DNA from: Chitinivorax sp. B
GTDB taxonomy: Bacteria; Pseudomonadota; Gammaproteobacteria; Burkholderiales; SCOH01
Direction of reading: 5' to 3'
DNA length: 64,000 bases
Assembly (NCBI RefSeq): GCF_005503445.1
Contig: NZ_SCOH01000003.1
Coordinates: 62,001-126,000 of the forward strand
A program made the translations under genes and the position numbers. Under the pieces are notes generated by a model. The model did not search any database, was not told the DNA's origin, and worked only from the letters and a program-made list of their open reading frames with translations. This document shows, piece by piece, positions 61,907 through 64,000 of the stretch. Within the stretch, counting starts at the first letter, position 1. The number at the start of each line of letters is the position of its first letter.

Positions 61907-63301
61907 TCAATCCCCTACCACCGCACCGGCCTGCAACATTTCATCCAGCGGCGCGCTATCCCGGGCGGCCTTGGTTGCCAGGAAGTAGAGGTACCCCGCC
62001 ACCATGAAGCCAACAAACAGCCAGAAAATCGTCAGATTGAAGTAGATCATGGCCGTCAGTGCTACCAGCGCCAACCCCAATGCCACCCCCGGAAACAGAG
62101 GATAGAAAGGCACACGGAACGGTCGTTGCAACCTAGGCTCGCTGGCCCGCAACTTGAACAGTGACGCCATCGACATGATGTACATAACAATTGCACCGAA
62201 TACCGCCATGGTGATGATGGCTGCAGTCAGTGTCTGACCTTGCAACTTCACCGCTTCGTCAGCATAGATGGCACAGATACCCACTACCCCGCCGGCCAGA
62301 ATCGCCCAATGAGGAGTTTGGAAGCGTTGATTGACACTGGCCAGAAACCCAGGCAGATAACCCGCACGGCCCAAGGCATAGATTTGGCGGGAGTAGCCCA
62401 TGATGATGCCGTGAAAAGAAGCCACCAAACCGAACAGCCCGATCCACACCAGCATGTGCACCCAGCCTGAATTGGTACCAACCACCATCTGCATGGCCTT
62501 GGGCAAGGGCTCATTGATATTGGCAAGTTGCCGCCAGTCACCACTGCCACCCGCGAACACCATCACGCCAATGGCAAGAAACACCAGCGTCAGAATACCC
62601 ATGATGTAGGCCCGCGGAATGGTACGGCGCGGGTCTTCTGCCTCTTCGGCTGCCATCGCCGCCCCTTCAATGGCCAGAAAAAACCAGATGGCAAATGGCA
62701 CCGCGGCGAACATCCCCGCATAGGCTGCACTGCCCAAGGTATCTGACCCGGCCCAACCATGCGCTACAAAGTTTGCAACCGAAAAGCCCGGCGCCACCAC
62801 CCCCATGAACACCAGCAGTTCAAAAATGGCCAGAATGGTCACCAATAGTTCGAAGGTCGCAGCAATCGTGACACCGATCAAGTTCAAGCCCATGAAGATC
62901 AGGTAGGCGCCCAAGGCTGCATGCTTGGGATTGAGCCCGGGAAACTGCACGCCAAGATAAGCCCCGATTGCCAATGCAATAGCGGGTGGGGCAAACACGA
63001 ATTCAATCAAGGTAGCCATACCGGCGATATAACCACCAGTCGGCCCAAAAGCACGTCGTGCATAGGCAAACGGGCCACCGGCATGAGGAATGGAAGTCGT
63101 CAGCTCGGTATAGCTGAAAATAAAGGTGGTATACATGGCAGCGATCACCAGCGAGGTGATCATGAAGCCCAAGGTACCGGCCTTATCCCAGCCGTAACTC
63201 CAGCCGAAATATTCACCGGAAATCACCAGCCCGACCGCAATCCCCCAAAGATGGATGGTTTTCAGCGAGCGTTTCAATTCTCTTTTTACTTTTTCAGCCA
63301 T
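61907..63301 (-). CDS. Ethanolamine permease (Eat type, APC family)
   Basis: 464-residue transporter with about 12 helices. The sequence closely follows known ethanolamine permeases, with SLKTIHLWGIAVGLVISGEYFGWSYGWDKAGTLG, HAGGPFAYARRAFGPTGG, PFAIWFFLAIEGAAMAAEEAEDPRRTIPRAYI and ASFHGIIMGYSRQIYALGRAGY (segments kept short here). No ethanolamine ammonia-lyase (eutBC) gene lies in the window. It is first in a minus-strand cluster with a gamma-glutamyl ligase and two dehydrogenases, so import feeds that route. A related amino acid permease is the alternative. Confidence 0.88.
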   Translation of the reverse strand: MAEKVKRELKRSLKTIHLWGIAVGLVISGEYFGWSYGWDKAGTLGFMITSLVIAAMYTTFIFSYTELTTSIPHAGGPFAYARRAFGPTGGYIAGMATLIEFVFAPPAIALAIGAYLGVQFPGLNPKHAALGAYLIFMGLNLIGVTIAATFELLVTILAIFELLVFMGVVAPGFSVANFVAHGWAGSDTLGSAAYAGMFAAVPFAIWFFLAIEGAAMAAEEAEDPRRTIPRAYIMGILTLVFLAIGVMVFAGGSGDWRQLANINEPLPKAMQMVVGTNSGWVHMLVWIGLFGLVASFHGIIMGYSRQIYALGRAGYLPGFLASVNQRFQTPHWAILAGGVVGICAIYADEAVKLQGQTLTAAIITMAVFGAIVMYIMSMASLFKLRASEPRLQRPFRVPFYPLFPGVALGLALVALTAMIYFNLTIFWLFVGFMVAGYLYFLATKAARDSAPLDEMLQAGAVVGD

Positions 63302-63618
63302 GCTTCTCTCCTCGTGCGGCTTGCCGGTCAGGTAAACACTGCGTTACTGCAAGATGAATTTCTCCTTGAAAGGGGTCTGCCAGTCTCACTGTTGGCGGTG
63401 ATGTCCGACAAATCCGATACGTCACAGTCTATGTCTACGTTTTTGTACGCTTCAACAAACATCGTTTTGACTTATTCAGCGCATTCGCATTCTTAATCTT
63501 GGCGCACTGCAACAGCGCCAGAGCCAGTCTGGATGCCCCGTAGTGGTGCTACCACCACAAAAAAACACCAATGGCATTACCCTGATAAAAATAACAATGT
63601 GACATTTTCATAGCGCCT

Positions 63619-63634
63619 TGACATGCACATGTCA
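63619..63634. promoter_or_regulatory. Perfect inverted repeat, candidate operator
   Basis: TGACATG-CA-CATGTCA has 7-bp perfect arms and a 2-base spacer, in the divergent region before the ethanolamine permease. The size suits a dimeric regulator; identity unknown. Confidence 0.5.
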
Positions 63635-63658
63635 TTGCTCATACCATCCGCCACTTAA

Positions 63659-63723
63659 TTCGAATGTAACGATGTTCGAAATTTTCACGGCATTGCTGAG
63701 TAAATGACCGTCATTCATTCGAA
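63659..63723. repeat. Three TTCGAA palindromes
   Basis: TTCGAA at 63659-63664, 63675-63680 and 63718-63723 with AT-rich flanks (ATTCGAATGT, GTTCGAAATT, ATTCGAACAT), all within 130 bases upstream of the last gene. The first two start 16 bases apart. Possibly protein-binding sites; no family can be named. Confidence 0.4.
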
Positions 63724-63763
63724 CATATAACAATTGACCGAACCATCGAGGATGACTTTGGAA

Positions 63764-64000
63764 ATGTCGCACCTACTGAATCGCACGACCGTAGCATGTC
63801 TGTTTGCACTGGGTACCCTGCTTGTCAGTCAGGCACATGCCGACCTGGCCTTACCCAAAAACGCAGCCCCCAAGCCACCGCGTGAAAAGGCGGCTGTTGA
63901 CGCAGATCATGATCACGGCCACGGCAAGCGCAAGACCGTCATGTCAGCCAAGAGCTTGGCCAAACGCTGCCAATTGAATGACCTGATCCGCTATCGAGGC
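63764..64000 (+). CDS. Start of a secreted-protein gene (partial)
   Basis: 79 residues are visible before the right edge. From the ATG at 63764 the protein starts MSHLLNRTTVACLFALG, a signal peptide that probably ends at AHA (about residue 26). The mature start is LALPKNAAPKPPREKAAVDADHDHGHGKRK, then a hint of a folded domain (SLAKRCQLNDLIRYRG). The upstream in-frame ATG at 63752 is the alternative start. The His/Asp-rich stretch could bind metal. The product cannot be named; a secreted metalloprotease is one guess, not supported enough to assert. Confidence 0.65.
   Translation, partial: MSHLLNRTTVACLFALGTLLVSQAHADLALPKNAAPKPPREKAAVDADHDHGHGKRKTVMSAKSLAKRCQLNDLIRYRG

Larger units (their letters stand above)
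63302..63763. other. Divergent regulatory region of 462 bases
   Basis: No gene seen. It must hold the promoter of the permease cluster (leftwards) and of the last gene (rightwards). It includes a perfect inverted repeat TGACATG-CA-CATGTCA (63619-63634), a weaker inverted repeat GTGGT-GCT-ACCAC near 63543, and three copies of TTCGAA at 63659, 63675 and 63718. No sigma-54 promoter with GG-N10-GC spacing was found. Confidence 0.55.

Overview
This window is 64 kb of a Gram-negative chromosome, most likely from a betaproteobacterium near the Neisseriales/Chitinibacteraceae. The pointers are the cbb3 oxidase gene order, the Neisseria/Burkholderia-like prp cluster, an Fbp-type iron ABC system and a PEP-CTERM sorting apparatus. 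The placement is an inference from protein resemblance. I saw no rRNA or tRNA gene, CRISPR array, insertion sequence or prophage. The organism appears to be a respiring, surface-active heterotroph able to live at low oxygen.

1-6.7 kb is a propionate (2-methylcitrate) cluster: divergent sigma-54 activator prpR (cut by the left edge), then prpB, a GNAT gene, prpC, an unknown gene and prpD, with a good -24/-12 promoter before prpB. 6.8-19.3 kb is a microaerobic respiration block: TetR regulator, copper ATPase ccoI, ccoS, ccoNOQP, ccoG, ccoH, a small membrane protein, fnr, hemN and a DsbD_2/TauE-like membrane protein. The same 14-base FNR box lies before ccoN and between fnr and hemN.

19.4-29.7 kb is mixed housekeeping: a 2-Cys peroxiredoxin, an Asp-box (BNR) protein paired with a MoaD-like carrier ending in GG, moaDE, a TetR regulator, an acylphosphatase translationally coupled to a large hybrid histidine kinase, and metG. 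29.8-42.1 kb is a PEP-CTERM-associated region. It holds a LuxR-type regulator divergent from a LuxI-like 'exosortase-associated' acyltransferase and a PaaK-like adenylate-forming enzyme, two PEP-CTERM-type surface proteins that each have a sigma-54 promoter candidate, a QseBC-like two-component pair, and the TPR lipoprotein prsT. No exosortase gene lies in the window.

42.2-55.8 kb carries an iron(III)-type ABC importer, a small lipoprotein, a carboxymuconolactone decarboxylase-like protein, arnD, a Bcp-type peroxiredoxin, a PIN-PhoH ATPase, an orphan ParA, a quinone reductase, an unrecognised 557-residue protein, and a lipoprotein with an Ig-like domain followed by about nine internal repeats. 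55.9-63.3 kb is a five-gene minus-strand cluster: ethanolamine permease, glutamine-synthetase-like ligase, aldehyde dehydrogenase, iron alcohol dehydrogenase and M81 peptidase. It reads as a complete gamma-glutamyl route for ethanolamine, with the M81 protein as the possible unassigned hydrolase. The window ends in the start of a secreted-protein gene.

The three most interesting items are the ethanolamine/M81 cluster, the LuxR-acyltransferase-ligase module, and the MoaD-like/Asp-box pair.
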